DNA of 64,000 bases from Sphingobacteriaceae bacterium. GTDB taxonomy: Bacteria; Bacteroidota; Bacteroidia; B-17B0; Aurantibacillaceae. This document shows positions 43,493 through 52,221 of this stretch, piece after piece. The translations under genes were made by a program, and so were the position numbers. The stretch spans positions 296,765 to 360,764 of the forward strand of contig JADJLA010000018.1 of NCBI GenBank assembly GCA_016705695.1. The letters are read 5' to 3'. Position 1 is the stretch's first letter. Each line of letters opens with the position of its first letter. Under the pieces are notes generated by a model. That model made no database searches and was not told the origin of the DNA. It saw only the letters and a program-made list of their open reading frames with translations.

Positions 43493-43891
43493 ATGAAGAT
43501 CTTTTATACTATTTATTCGATGCTTTTTAATAAGTGTTCGCGTTGCCATCAGGGCGATGTATTTACACACAAAAATCCTTACGATCTAAAGAATATGTTT
43601 AGCATGCACAAGTCGTGCGATCATTGTCATTTGGTTTACCAAAAAGAACCCGGTTTTTTTTATGGGGCCATGTATGTGAGTTATGCTTTATCGTCAGGCT
43701 GGTTTACCATTTGGTATGTATTTCAAAATTTATTTTTGAATTTAGATACGCTGGGCTTTGTAATAGGATTTTGCGCAAGCATTGTAGTGATGATCCCTTT
43801 AAGTATTCGTTGGTCGAGATTGATCTGGCTTAATTTCTTTTATAGTTATAAGAAAGAGCTAGCTCAAAAGACCGAATCGAACGCGGTTTAA
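43493..43891 (+). CDS. DUF983 family membrane protein
   Basis: 132 residues. The N-terminal half has two CxxC pairs (KCSRCHQGDVF and KSCDHCHLVYQKEPGFFYGAMYVSYA) forming a likely zinc ribbon, followed by two membrane spans (WFTIWYVFQNLFLNL, FVIGFCASIVVMIPLSI). This is the DUF983 pattern. The function is unknown. It is followed 41 bases later by dusB, which has its own promoter element. Confidence 0.85.
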   Translation: MKIFYTIYSMLFNKCSRCHQGDVFTHKNPYDLKNMFSMHKSCDHCHLVYQKEPGFFYGAMYVSYALSSGWFTIWYVFQNLFLNLDTLGFVIGFCASIVVMIPLSIRWSRLIWLNFFYSYKKELAQKTESNAV

Positions 43892-43920
43892 TACAAATTC
43901 CTTCAAAGCCTTTATTTCCC

Positions 43921-43928
43921 TATCTTTG
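43921..43928 (+). promoter_or_regulatory. -7 element TATCTTTG before dusB
   Basis: Exact TAnnTTTG match ending 4 bases before the GTG start codon at 43933, which predicts a nearly leaderless dusB mRNA. No -33 TTG at good distance was found. Confidence 0.4.
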
Positions 43929-43932
43929 CGGC

Positions 43933-44925
43933 GTGGTAAAAATAGGCCCGATAGAACTTCCTGAATTTCCTTTATTACTTGCTCCTATGGAGGATGTGAG
44001 TGATCCACCATTTAGGTACGTTTGTAAAAAATACGGAGCTGATGTAATGTATACCGAATTTATAAGCACCGAAGGATTGATCCGCGATGCGATAAAAAGC
44101 AAAAAGAAGTTGGATATTTTTGAATACGAAAGTCCTGTTGGAATTCAAATTTTTGGTGGCGATGAAGAGGCGATGGCTTTAAGTGCAAAAATTGTGGACG
44201 CAACCAACCCCGATATTTTAGATATTAATTTTGGATGCCCTGTAAAAAAAGTAGTATGCAAAGGAGCAGGAGCAGGTGTTTTAAAAGATATTGACCTGAT
44301 GGTGCGCTTAACCAAAGCCTGCGTTGATAATACAAAATTACCGGTTACAGTAAAAACACGTTTGGGTTGGGACGATAACAGCATTAATATTATGGAAGTT
44401 GCCGAACGTTTACAGGATGTAGGAATTAAAGCACTTACCATTCATGCACGTACACGTTCGCAAATGTATAAAGGCAGTGCCAGGTGGGAATATATTGCCG
44501 AAGTAAAGAACAATCCCCGAATTAAAATTCCAATTTTTGGAAATGGCGATATTGATTCTCCCGAAAAAGCATTTGAGTACAAAAATAAATATGGCGTTGA
44601 CGGAATAATGATAGGCCGCGCCGCCATTGGATACCCTTGGATATTTAATGAGATAAAACATTTTTTTAAAACAGGCGAGCATTTACCAAAACCAACTATT
44701 GTAAATAGAGTGGAAGTTTGCCGCGCGCATTTAACCAAATCGGTGGAGTGGAAAGGCGAGAAAATGGGTGTGCTGGAAATGCGAAATCATTACGCTAATT
44801 ATTTTAGAGGCATTCCTAATTTTAAAGAAACGCGCACAAAATTGGTAACATTAAATTCATTTACCGAAGTAAATGAAGTGCTCGAATCTGTTTTGGAGAG
44901 GAAAGAATTCACCGAGATCTCTTAA
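43933..44925 (+). CDS. dusB: tRNA-dihydrouridine synthase
   Basis: 330 residues from a GTG start. It opens with LLLAPMEDVSDPPFRYVCKKYGADVMYTEFIS, where FMN binds. The catalytic Cys is in DINFGCPVKKVVCKGAGAG, and FGNGDIDSPEKAFEY and GVDGIMIGRAAIGYPWIF complete the TIM-barrel flavin site. The enzyme reduces uridine in tRNA D-loops using NADPH. It matches the DusB group best; the target positions are not shown. A convergent gene follows. Confidence 0.92.
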   Translation: MVKIGPIELPEFPLLLAPMEDVSDPPFRYVCKKYGADVMYTEFISTEGLIRDAIKSKKKLDIFEYESPVGIQIFGGDEEAMALSAKIVDATNPDILDINFGCPVKKVVCKGAGAGVLKDIDLMVRLTKACVDNTKLPVTVKTRLGWDDNSINIMEVAERLQDVGIKALTIHARTRSQMYKGSARWEYIAEVKNNPRIKIPIFGNGDIDSPEKAFEYKNKYGVDGIMIGRAAIGYPWIFNEIKHFFKTGEHLPKPTIVNRVEVCRAHLTKSVEWKGEKMGVLEMRNHYANYFRGIPNFKETRTKLVTLNSFTEVNEVLESVLERKEFTEIS

Positions 44926-44950
44926 TATTTAGATCTTATTTCGTAAATCC

Positions 44951-47900
44951 TTATTGAACTTTAAAACCAATGATCATGCGATCATCTGTTTGCGAACTAT
45001 GACCTTGCCATTCTTTGATAAAACGACTAAAGTAATTGCGCTGTCCGTTCATTTCGAGCTTGCTTCCTTTACAAAGGATATCTTTAAATTGTTTCGAAGC
45101 TAACTTTTTCATTTGCGGTCCGCCAAACTGATCTTTGTAACCATCGCTATATAAATAATAGGTTGCATGCGGATCGTAAATAACTTCTTTGGTCTTAAAG
45201 GTCACATTTTCATTTTCTCCTATGGTTTCGCGTTGCGCTTTGAGCTCGCTTAACATTCCTTCAATGATCATGCAGCCATTGTTGCGTGCGCCGGAAAAGA
45301 GCATTTTTTTATTTTTAGTATCTATAGCTATAATAGAAACATCCATTCCATCACGAACCGATTTTTCGTCAACATTTAATTGATGAAAGAATTGGTGATT
45401 AAGCTTGGTTAATATTTCTCCGGGATTAGATACTTTTTCTTCGTGCACGATCTTATTAAGCAAGGTTGTGCCAATAACACTAAGCATGGCACCCGGAACC
45501 CCATGCCCGGTGCAATCTCCGGCGGCAATGATCAAATAATTCTTTTCTTGGCTTATCCAATAAAAGTCGCCACTTACTTTTTCTTTTGGTCTAAAATAAA
45601 TAAAGCTATTTGACAAAGTTTTGGTCAATATTTTCTCACCAACCAAAAAGGCTTTCTGAATTTTTTGTGCGTACAAAATGCCGTCCATTAATTCGGTATT
45701 GGATTTTTCTAATTGTTTTTGTTTTAGCTTGATCTCTTCGGTACGCTCATCAATTGTGCGCTCTAATAAAATGCGATTATATTTAGCAGCTCTAAATCGT
45801 AAATAAACAATAAATGCTGTTAATGCAATAAGCATAAATCCCAGCAAGTAATAAAAGGCGTTTGATCTATAGAATGGAGGAACGATCCTAATTTTAATGG
45901 ATACAGGCTTTGTATTCCATATATTATCACTATTGGCACCTATTACCTGAAATTCATATTCGCCAACATTCAATTCGTTGAACGAGATAAAGTGATCGTC
46001 ATTATTATTCTTCCATTCATTTTGCATAGGTAGAAGTCTGTAACGGTAACAATTTTTTTCCGGGAGATTAAAATCAAGAACGGTGAAGTTGATCCTGAAC
46101 GAATTTTTTTCTTGTGGGATATCTATTGTCTTGCCGTTAAGATCGGAGGTGATATTCAGATCGTTACCAATACCAATAACGCTGGTGATATCAACTCGAG
46201 GAATGGAAGCACGGCCTGTAACAATAGTTGGATTAAATAGCACCAATCCATTTGAAGTTGCCAGGTATAAATGACCTTCAAAATAATCAATGCTTTGTAT
46301 CACGTTAGATGGTAAGCCATCGACTGTACCGTATACAAGCACTTCTCCCGAAAAAGGAAAATATTGAAACAAGCCAATGCTTGTGCCAATCCAGAAACTG
46401 TTTCGGATCTTCTTGATGCATTTTATCTCAGTAAAAAAGTCGCTCTTATGATTCTTGATGATCTCGTAGGTATAGTTGTTGAGATTGAATTTAAGCAAAC
46501 CCATGAACGAAGTGGCGATGAGGAGATGATCGTCACCAAGATTTTCCATAGCGGTGATATTACCAACTTCAGCAATTGTTATCTTTTGATAAGATCCATC
46601 AGGTTTTATTTTTAGTATAGCATTGGTTGTGGAAAAAAACGTTCCTTTTGAATTTGAGACCACGCTAAAAAACACACCGGTAATGTCAAGAGGCTTTTGA
46701 ATAAGTTTGAACTCTTCGGTTTCGGTATTGAATTTAAAAACCTGATCAATGCTTGCAAGCCAAAGAATCTTTTTGTTGTTAAAATCAGGAGCCAGAGAAG
46801 TAAAATGATGTTGTTGCCTATAGAAATAATGTTTTATTGTTAATGGCGAAGAGTTGAATTTGATCTTAGTGAAAGTATATTGTCCAATGGTGTAAATATC
46901 TCCTTTGTCATCTTCATAGAACTGGGCAACAAATCTGTCTTCTATCTTGCTGTTATTTGCATTGCGATCACCAAATCTAAGATTTGTTGTTCTATCAGTG
47001 GTGCGATCATAAATTGCTATGCCATCACCATCAATGCCTACAAAAACCTTGTTTATTTTTGAACGACAAGCCAGTACCGATAATAATTGATTTGAAGTAA
47101 ATGTACTGTCGGTGTATTCAGCTTTTCTATTAATGATCTGGAGTTTGGGACGTTTGCTCGATTGTTTTTGTAATCCAACATCAGTCCCGTACCACATTAC
47201 GTCGTTCGCGTCTTTATAAAGTGCCCATATTTTATTGCTCATCAAAGAGCGAGGATTATCGGGATCGTTCTTAATTATTTTGAATTCTTTTTTGTTGATG
47301 TCGAACATTGTAACGCCAAAACTCCAGTAGCATTGGTAAATAGTATTGTCGTTCGCATGAAAATAACTTACTGCCGATAAAAATCCATTGGGCGCTCTAT
47401 AAAAAGTTTTCTCAAGCGTTTTTGAATTCACGCAAGCCAACCCATCATCAATACTTATCCAAATATTACCTTCAAGATCTTGAGAAATCCCTATTTGACC
47501 GGATGAACCAATTCCGGAAACGTAAGTTTGTTTGTAAGAATCGCCTTTGAAAACATAGCGATAGATCCTGTATTCTAATGCAGAGCCTATTGGCGCTTTG
47601 GCACTAACCCATAGGGCTCCATCCTTATCCACAAATGTGCTTTGGATCCAGAGATCTTCCAAAAGAGTAGTATCTTTTGAGGCAAATGTTTTAAGAACAT
47701 TAGTGTTCTCATCGTAGATCATTAATCCGCATCTTGTTCCCACAACAATTCGCCCGTCGGATAATTTTTCTAAACAGGTTATGATATTTTTTTTCTTTGC
47801 ATTGGCGCAGTTGGTATCAAGTTTGGCCCTTTTGAAAGTGTTAGTTGCAAATGAATAAACATTAAGGCCCGACGAAGTTCCAATAAGAAGCGATTCGTTA

Positions 47901-48178
47901 GATAATTGCTTTATACAACGAATGGAAGGATGGCTTAGTGTAGTTGTATCGCTTTTTGTACTGCGAAAACTTAAAAAATTATAGCCATCATAACGATTGA
48001 GTCCGTTTGCAGTGCCCACCCATAAATAACCTTTGTGATCGCTATACAAGGCCGTGATAAACGATCCTGTCATCTCGCCGGTGTTGATCTTATCTAAAAC
48101 CATAACACCGTTTTGACCTATTAATCTAAAATCAATAAGCGCAACCAGGAGAAATATAAAGAGCACACGGTGTCTCAC
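44951..48178 (-). CDS. Two-component-propeller sensor with SpoIIE phosphatase output
   Basis: About 1075 residues from the GTG at 48178 (VRHRVLFIFLLVALIDFRL as signal). A frame reaching 48244 would begin inside a terminator and is rejected. Residues of about 30-680 are a 14-blade-type ligand-binding propeller (YLWVGTANGLNRYDGYNF, NIWISIDDGLACV, MWYGTDVGLQKQS). Then come a Y_Y_Y beta domain, one membrane span (YYLLGFMLIALTAFIVYL), a coiled coil and a PP2C phosphatase (VSGDFYWIS, GDCTGHGVPGAMLSVIG, LYSDGYKDQFGG). This is the sensor layout of hybrid systems with the kinase replaced by a phosphatase. The partner is not nearby. Confidence 0.9.
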   Translation of the reverse strand: MRHRVLFIFLLVALIDFRLIGQNGVMVLDKINTGEMTGSFITALYSDHKGYLWVGTANGLNRYDGYNFLSFRSTKSDTTTLSHPSIRCIKQLSNESLLIGTSSGLNVYSFATNTFKRAKLDTNCANAKKKNIITCLEKLSDGRIVVGTRCGLMIYDENTNVLKTFASKDTTLLEDLWIQSTFVDKDGALWVSAKAPIGSALEYRIYRYVFKGDSYKQTYVSGIGSSGQIGISQDLEGNIWISIDDGLACVNSKTLEKTFYRAPNGFLSAVSYFHANDNTIYQCYWSFGVTMFDINKKEFKIIKNDPDNPRSLMSNKIWALYKDANDVMWYGTDVGLQKQSSKRPKLQIINRKAEYTDSTFTSNQLLSVLACRSKINKVFVGIDGDGIAIYDRTTDRTTNLRFGDRNANNSKIEDRFVAQFYEDDKGDIYTIGQYTFTKIKFNSSPLTIKHYFYRQQHHFTSLAPDFNNKKILWLASIDQVFKFNTETEEFKLIQKPLDITGVFFSVVSNSKGTFFSTTNAILKIKPDGSYQKITIAEVGNITAMENLGDDHLLIATSFMGLLKFNLNNYTYEIIKNHKSDFFTEIKCIKKIRNSFWIGTSIGLFQYFPFSGEVLVYGTVDGLPSNVIQSIDYFEGHLYLATSNGLVLFNPTIVTGRASIPRVDITSVIGIGNDLNITSDLNGKTIDIPQEKNSFRINFTVLDFNLPEKNCYRYRLLPMQNEWKNNNDDHFISFNELNVGEYEFQVIGANSDNIWNTKPVSIKIRIVPPFYRSNAFYYLLGFMLIALTAFIVYLRFRAAKYNRILLERTIDERTEEIKLKQKQLEKSNTELMDGILYAQKIQKAFLVGEKILTKTLSNSFIYFRPKEKVSGDFYWISQEKNYLIIAAGDCTGHGVPGAMLSVIGTTLLNKIVHEEKVSNPGEILTKLNHQFFHQLNVDEKSVRDGMDVSIIAIDTKNKKMLFSGARNNGCMIIEGMLSELKAQRETIGENENVTFKTKEVIYDPHATYYLYSDGYKDQFGGPQMKKLASKQFKDILCKGSKLEMNGQRNYFSRFIKEWQGHSSQTDDRMIIGFKVQ

Positions 48179-48213
48179 AAGATGAGCTAAATATAAACAT
48201 ATATACCATAAAC

Positions 48214-48242
48214 GCAAAAAGGAGGCATTGCCTCCTTTTTGC
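48214..48242 (-). terminator. Strong terminator upstream of the propeller sensor gene
   Basis: GCAAAAAGGAGGC/GCCTCCTTTTTGC, a perfect 13-bp stem with a 3-base loop and built-in U-run. It ends the transcript of the T9SS gene (stop at 48282) and shows that the following gene must start downstream of it. Confidence 0.88.
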
Positions 48243-48281
48243 ACGTAGTAATAAAACTACCTAATGGTTGTAAACTAGAAA

Positions 48282-49955
48282 TTATTCTATGATTATCTTT
48301 TTGGTAGTTTTATTACCATTGTTAGATATCGTCATAAAATACACTCCTGTCTTGTTACCAGAAAGGTTAATCGAATGATCAGTGCTATTTGTATTAGTTA
48401 CTGTAGTATAAACTACCGACCCTAATACATTAGTTACTGTAACATTGTAAGGTTGAGTTGAGCTTGGTAAACTAACATGGAATACATCTTTACCAGGGTT
48501 TGGAGAAACAACAAAGTTGAACTCATTTACACCAGCTTCAGATAAACCTGTACAAGAAGAAACGTTGATCGTGCGAGAAACTGTACTTGTAGATGAAGAG
48601 TTAGCAGCAACTAAAGTGATGGTATATACACCCGGTGCGCTGAAAAATACAGTAGGACTTGCAGCAGCAGTACTAGAAAATGCAGCACCTGCAGGAGCAG
48701 AAGTCCAAGTATAAGTTGGATTTGGATTACCTGTAGATTGGTTACCCGGCATAACAGCAGTGCTTACACAACCTGCAGCAGTAACCGTGAAGTTAGCGCT
48801 AGGAGCTTGTAATAAACTACCACCGTTGAATTTATAAAAACCTTCTAGGTTAGCCATTGTTTGATCGCTAAAAGTACCTGCCCATGCAGTTGAAGGATCA
48901 ACGAAATCGATAGTTAGGTATTGGATACCTGTTGAACCCCAGTTGTTCCAAGTATTACCATTATCAGTTGAGAAAGATAATAAAGTATTGCCTGTACCTG
49001 CACCGCAAGAAGCAAACCACGAAGTTCCCGGAATTCCGCAAACATCATTTCTTCCATAGTCAGCATTAGTTGCAACACCTGTTAAAACATTCCAAGTTAC
49101 ACCACCATCTGTTGTGTTATAAACTGTTGCTACAGTACTTGAAGGTGCAAATGTCATCGCAATTCCATTCATTGCATCGTAAAAAGCAATATCACTAATA
49201 GTATTACTTGCATTAACGGTGGTTACATTCCAAGTTACACCAGCGTCAGTTGTATAGAATATACGACCTTTGTTAGTTCCAAGCCAAGCGTTAGCTGAGC
49301 CAAATTTTTCGTAAACGTTAGTAATACCAAATTCACCACTTGTTGGATTAGGGATGTTAGCTCCCGGAACCTGAGTCCAAGTAGTTCCACCATCTGTTGA
49401 ACGCCAAATATCGTGCTCATTTGCACTTGAAGGATTTGGATCGCCTGCGGCAATTGCTACGTTAGGAGTAAAAAAGAATACATAGTTACAAAACGATGTA
49501 GCGTTTGTGAACATAGCAGCACTGGTCATATTAACCCAATTTGCACCACCATCGGTAGTTTTAAAAATACCACCCTGAGAACCGCCGCTTATTTTTTTGT
49601 AAGCACCAACCCATGCAGTTGTACCACTCATAGCATCAATATTAGAAATGGCATAAACGCTAGTATCTCCCATTACCGGAGTAGAAACGCTTGTCCATAC
49701 TGGAGCAGCTACGAAACTAGCACCTCCATCATTAGTTCTAGTAACCCAGCAGTAATTCCTTGAAACGTTACCTGTTGTTCCATCATAACCAGAAGCCCAC
49801 ATAGCAGTAGGACTTACAGCATCCATATAACGAATACCGGCTGAAGGAATTGGGAAATTTGAATTTTGAACGATTGTCCAGCTAGGGCTGGCAACCTGGG
49901 CCGCAGCTGTCATACAAGCTAAAGCACCGAAAATTGTAAGTAAAGATTTTTTCAT
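48282..49955 (-). CDS. T9SS-secreted protein with YCF48/BNR-like propeller and PKD domain
   Basis: 557 residues from the ATG at 49955 (MKKSLLTIFGALACMTAAAQ signal peptide); the frame reaches 23 codons further but that part is not a signal sequence. Residues 25-370 hold repeats of the TTDGGATW type (FKTTDGGANWVN, WRSTDGGTTWTQV, FYTTDAGVTWNV), as in photosystem II stability factor-like/BNR propellers. A PKD-like domain (PTYTWTSAPAGAAFSS ... YTITLVAANSSSTS) follows. The end is a type A T9SS sorting domain (VSPNPGKDVFHVSLP ... TGVYFMTISNNGNKTTKKIIIE). It is predicted to be a secreted surface protein. Confidence 0.9.
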   Translation of the reverse strand: MKKSLLTIFGALACMTAAAQVASPSWTIVQNSNFPIPSAGIRYMDAVSPTAMWASGYDGTTGNVSRNYCWVTRTNDGGASFVAAPVWTSVSTPVMGDTSVYAISNIDAMSGTTAWVGAYKKISGGSQGGIFKTTDGGANWVNMTSAAMFTNATSFCNYVFFFTPNVAIAAGDPNPSSANEHDIWRSTDGGTTWTQVPGANIPNPTSGEFGITNVYEKFGSANAWLGTNKGRIFYTTDAGVTWNVTTVNASNTISDIAFYDAMNGIAMTFAPSSTVATVYNTTDGGVTWNVLTGVATNADYGRNDVCGIPGTSWFASCGAGTGNTLLSFSTDNGNTWNNWGSTGIQYLTIDFVDPSTAWAGTFSDQTMANLEGFYKFNGGSLLQAPSANFTVTAAGCVSTAVMPGNQSTGNPNPTYTWTSAPAGAAFSSTAAASPTVFFSAPGVYTITLVAANSSSTSTVSRTINVSSCTGLSEAGVNEFNFVVSPNPGKDVFHVSLPSSTQPYNVTVTNVLGSVVYTTVTNTNSTDHSINLSGNKTGVYFMTISNNGNKTTKKIIIE

Positions 49956-49980
49956 GTCAACGACTTTTTTGATTAGTAGA

Positions 49981-50011
49981 TAAAGATAGAAAAATATTCC
50001 TAAAGAAACAA
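49981..50011 (-). promoter_or_regulatory. Promoter of the T9SS propeller gene
   Basis: On the minus strand TTG (50011-50009), a 20-bp spacer, then TATCTTTA (49988-49981), near-consensus for Bacteroidota. The ATG is 26 bases downstream. Confidence 0.6.
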
Positions 50012-50031
50012 TTTCATTTAACAAATTAGCG

Positions 50032-50039
50032 TAATTTTG
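50032..50039 (+). promoter_or_regulatory. -7 element TAATTTTG before the ferredoxin reductase gene
   Basis: Exact TAnnTTTG match, 11 bases before the ATG at 50051. It is back to back with the minus-strand promoter at 49981-50011. Confidence 0.45.
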
Positions 50040-50050
50040 CCTTGAATTTT

Positions 50051-51061
50051 ATGATACAAACCGATATAGCAATAGTAGGAGCGGGACCGGTAGCGCTTTT
50101 CGCCATTTTTGAAGCCGGATTGCTAAAAATGCGCTGCCATTTAGTAGATTATCTGCCACAAGCGGGAGGGCAATTATCTGAGATATATCCAAAAAAACCT
50201 ATTTATGATATACCCGGTTTTCCTATCATTAATGCTCAGGAGCTTGTAGATAATTTAATGAAACAAGCCGAACCGTTCAAACCAACGTTTACGTTTGGTC
50301 AAAGAATAGAATCTATGGAGAAGAAGGGCGAAAGAGATTTTGTGCTCACAACAAATCTTGGTGTGCATATTCATTGCAAAGCGGTTGTGATCGCAGGAGG
50401 ATTGGGATGTTTTGAACCGCGCAAACCCGAAGTTGTAGGGCTTGATAAATTCGAGAATGGAAAAGGCATCAATTACATGATCCTTGATCCGGAAAAATAT
50501 CGCGGACAAAAAATGATCATCGCCGGAGGAGGAGATAGCGCGTTGGATTGGACCATTCTTTTAAGTTCCATTTGCTCTGAACTTACTTTGGTACATCGCA
50601 GTGAAGCATTTAGAGGTGCGCCGGATAGCGTAAGTAAAGTAATGAACCTTGCTAAAGAAGGAAAAATTAAATTATTACTCAATACCAATTTACTAAGTGT
50701 AGACGGAAAAGATAAGTTGGAAAGCGTAAGCTTGAAGAATACAAAAACAAATGAGGAACAAACGATACAAACAGATCACCTTATTCCTTTATTTGGGTTG
50801 AGTCCTAAACTCGGACCAATTGAACAGTGGGGATTGCAAATTGATAAGAATGCTATTGAAGTGAACACGGAAGATTATTCAACGAATGTTCAAGGAATTT
50901 ATGCTATTGGAGATATAAACACTTATAAAAACAAATTGAAATTAATTTTATGTGGTTTTCATGAAGCTGCAATGATGAGTCATAGCGTATATAAATATAT
51001 TAACCCGGGAATTAAATACACCATGAAATATACCACCGTAAATGGTGTTAATGAATTCTAA
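50051..51061 (+). CDS. Ferredoxin--NADP reductase, thioredoxin-reductase-like
   Basis: 336 residues from the ATG at 50051. FAD-binding GAGPVALFAIFEAGL and the YumC-type stretch LPQAGGQLSEIYPKKPIYDIPGFP are present. The NADPH motif is GGGDSALDW, and there is a late GIYAIGDINTY. The Cys pair of true thioredoxin reductases is absent, which places it in the TrxR-like ferredoxin:NADP reductase family. The next gene overlaps by one base (TAATG) and encodes a ferredoxin, its likely partner. Confidence 0.9.
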   Translation: MIQTDIAIVGAGPVALFAIFEAGLLKMRCHLVDYLPQAGGQLSEIYPKKPIYDIPGFPIINAQELVDNLMKQAEPFKPTFTFGQRIESMEKKGERDFVLTTNLGVHIHCKAVVIAGGLGCFEPRKPEVVGLDKFENGKGINYMILDPEKYRGQKMIIAGGGDSALDWTILLSSICSELTLVHRSEAFRGAPDSVSKVMNLAKEGKIKLLLNTNLLSVDGKDKLESVSLKNTKTNEEQTIQTDHLIPLFGLSPKLGPIEQWGLQIDKNAIEVNTEDYSTNVQGIYAIGDINTYKNKLKLILCGFHEAAMMSHSVYKYINPGIKYTMKYTTVNGVNEF

Positions 51062-51390
51062 TGAGCGATATTAAAATAAACATCCAAAATCCTAATGGAA
51101 CGGTAAAAACTCTTCTGGGCCCAACCGATATGGGATTGAGTCTTATGGAGTTTTTAAAGGCAAATGAGTACGATATTTTAGCTACCTGTGGAGGAATGGC
51201 TTTGTGCGCAACGTGTCATGTTGAGGTGATCTCAGGTTTTGATGTATTAGGCGACATATGTACTGAGGAATACGCGATGCTAGACACCCTTCCAAATATT
51301 ACCGACAAATCGCGCTTGTCCTGCCAATTAAGATTAACACCTAATATGGATGGCATTACTGTGAAAATAATGGGCGACGGACTTTCTTAG
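51061..51390 (+). CDS. [2Fe-2S] ferredoxin, adrenodoxin type
   Basis: 109 residues. Cluster ligands are in CGGMALCATCHVEV (Cys-x5-Cys-x2-Cys) and the fourth Cys in SRLSCQLRL, about 36 residues later, the vertebrate/adrenodoxin-type spacing. Acidic residues between them (GDICTEEYAMLD) are usual for partner binding. Translationally coupled to the reductase gene, so the pair should form a short NADPH-reductase-ferredoxin chain. The final electron acceptor is not encoded nearby. Confidence 0.92.
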   Translation: MSDIKINIQNPNGTVKTLLGPTDMGLSLMEFLKANEYDILATCGGMALCATCHVEVISGFDVLGDICTEEYAMLDTLPNITDKSRLSCQLRLTPNMDGITVKIMGDGLS

Positions 51391-51408
51391 ATCAAGGCCA
51401 AAGTAAAA

Positions 51409-51449
51409 AATAAAAAGCAAAAAGGGTTCGGTCCTTTTGGCTTTTTATT
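51409..51449. terminator. Bidirectional terminator between ferredoxin and LON-domain genes
   Basis: AATAAAAAGCAAAAAGG pairs imperfectly with CCTTTTGGCTTTTTATT around GTTCGGT, with T-rich tails on both strands. It lies between two convergent genes. Confidence 0.75.
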
Positions 51450-52043
51450 TTAATTGAACATAAATCTATTATTCAGCTCTTGTTCGGCATTTACAATATG
51501 AGTAATAAATTTGATCTGATTCAACAACACAGCTTGTTTGTTACGTGAAGCAATTAACTCTAGTTTTTCTTGCGCTGATAATTGTAGCGATGCAGCAATA
51601 TTGTATACATTCAATTTGCTGAGTGTATCATAATCTATCATTTTATTTTGCACGGTGCTAAAATAATGAATGATGGCATCCTGCAAATTAGAATTGGTGA
51701 TGACGGTATTCTCTCTTTCAAATTCTATTAGTACTGCGCCGTATAATTTTGGACTCAATGTTTCGGAATATTCAATAATGGTAAAAATGCGAACACATTC
51801 GATCAAAATATCTTTTTTTCCGTCGGCGTATTCTTTCACCACATTTTTAATTTTTACTTCGCAACCATAATCACTCATCTTTCCATTTTCAAAAAATGGA
51901 ATAGCGAACGACGCATCGTTATCTAAACAGTCTTGTACTAATTCTTTATAACGCTCCTCATAAATATGCAGCTTGGTTGCTTCACCCGGAAGCAAAATAG
52001 ATTTAAGGGGAAAGGCCGGTAATGTTAATTGATTAGGTGTCAT
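51450..52043 (-). CDS. LON substrate-binding domain protein
   Basis: 197 residues, soluble. LTLPAFPLKSILLPGEATKLHIYEERYKELVQDCL opens like the N-terminal LON (PUA-like) domain that binds substrate in Lon protease. The rest (YSETLSPKLYGAVLIEF, QLSAQEKLELIASRNKQAVLLNQIKFI) also fits. There is no ATPase or protease domain, so it is one of the free-standing LON-domain proteins with no assigned function. The 178 bases upstream (52044-52221) show no gene. Confidence 0.85.
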   Translation of the reverse strand: MTPNQLTLPAFPLKSILLPGEATKLHIYEERYKELVQDCLDNDASFAIPFFENGKMSDYGCEVKIKNVVKEYADGKKDILIECVRIFTIIEYSETLSPKLYGAVLIEFERENTVITNSNLQDAIIHYFSTVQNKMIDYDTLSKLNVYNIAASLQLSAQEKLELIASRNKQAVLLNQIKFITHIVNAEQELNNRFMFN

Positions 52044-52221
52044 ACGAAAAGGTGTTTATACTAATTACGTATAAGAGGGTGCAAAAAGCGTGCTCAAAAA
52101 CGTTAAAATTCACCAAAATTTTCACAACCGAGTCAATAAAGCTTTAAGCACTGTGATTGATGGGTTTAACTGAGCAAATAAAGAGCTTAGACCGAGGTTT
52201 TAGATATGGTTTATGTCAATA

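Noticed and set aside
48178..48244. Start of the propeller sensor gene at 48244
   Set aside because: The first codons would fall inside a perfect terminator hairpin; the GTG at 48178 followed by a signal sequence is better.
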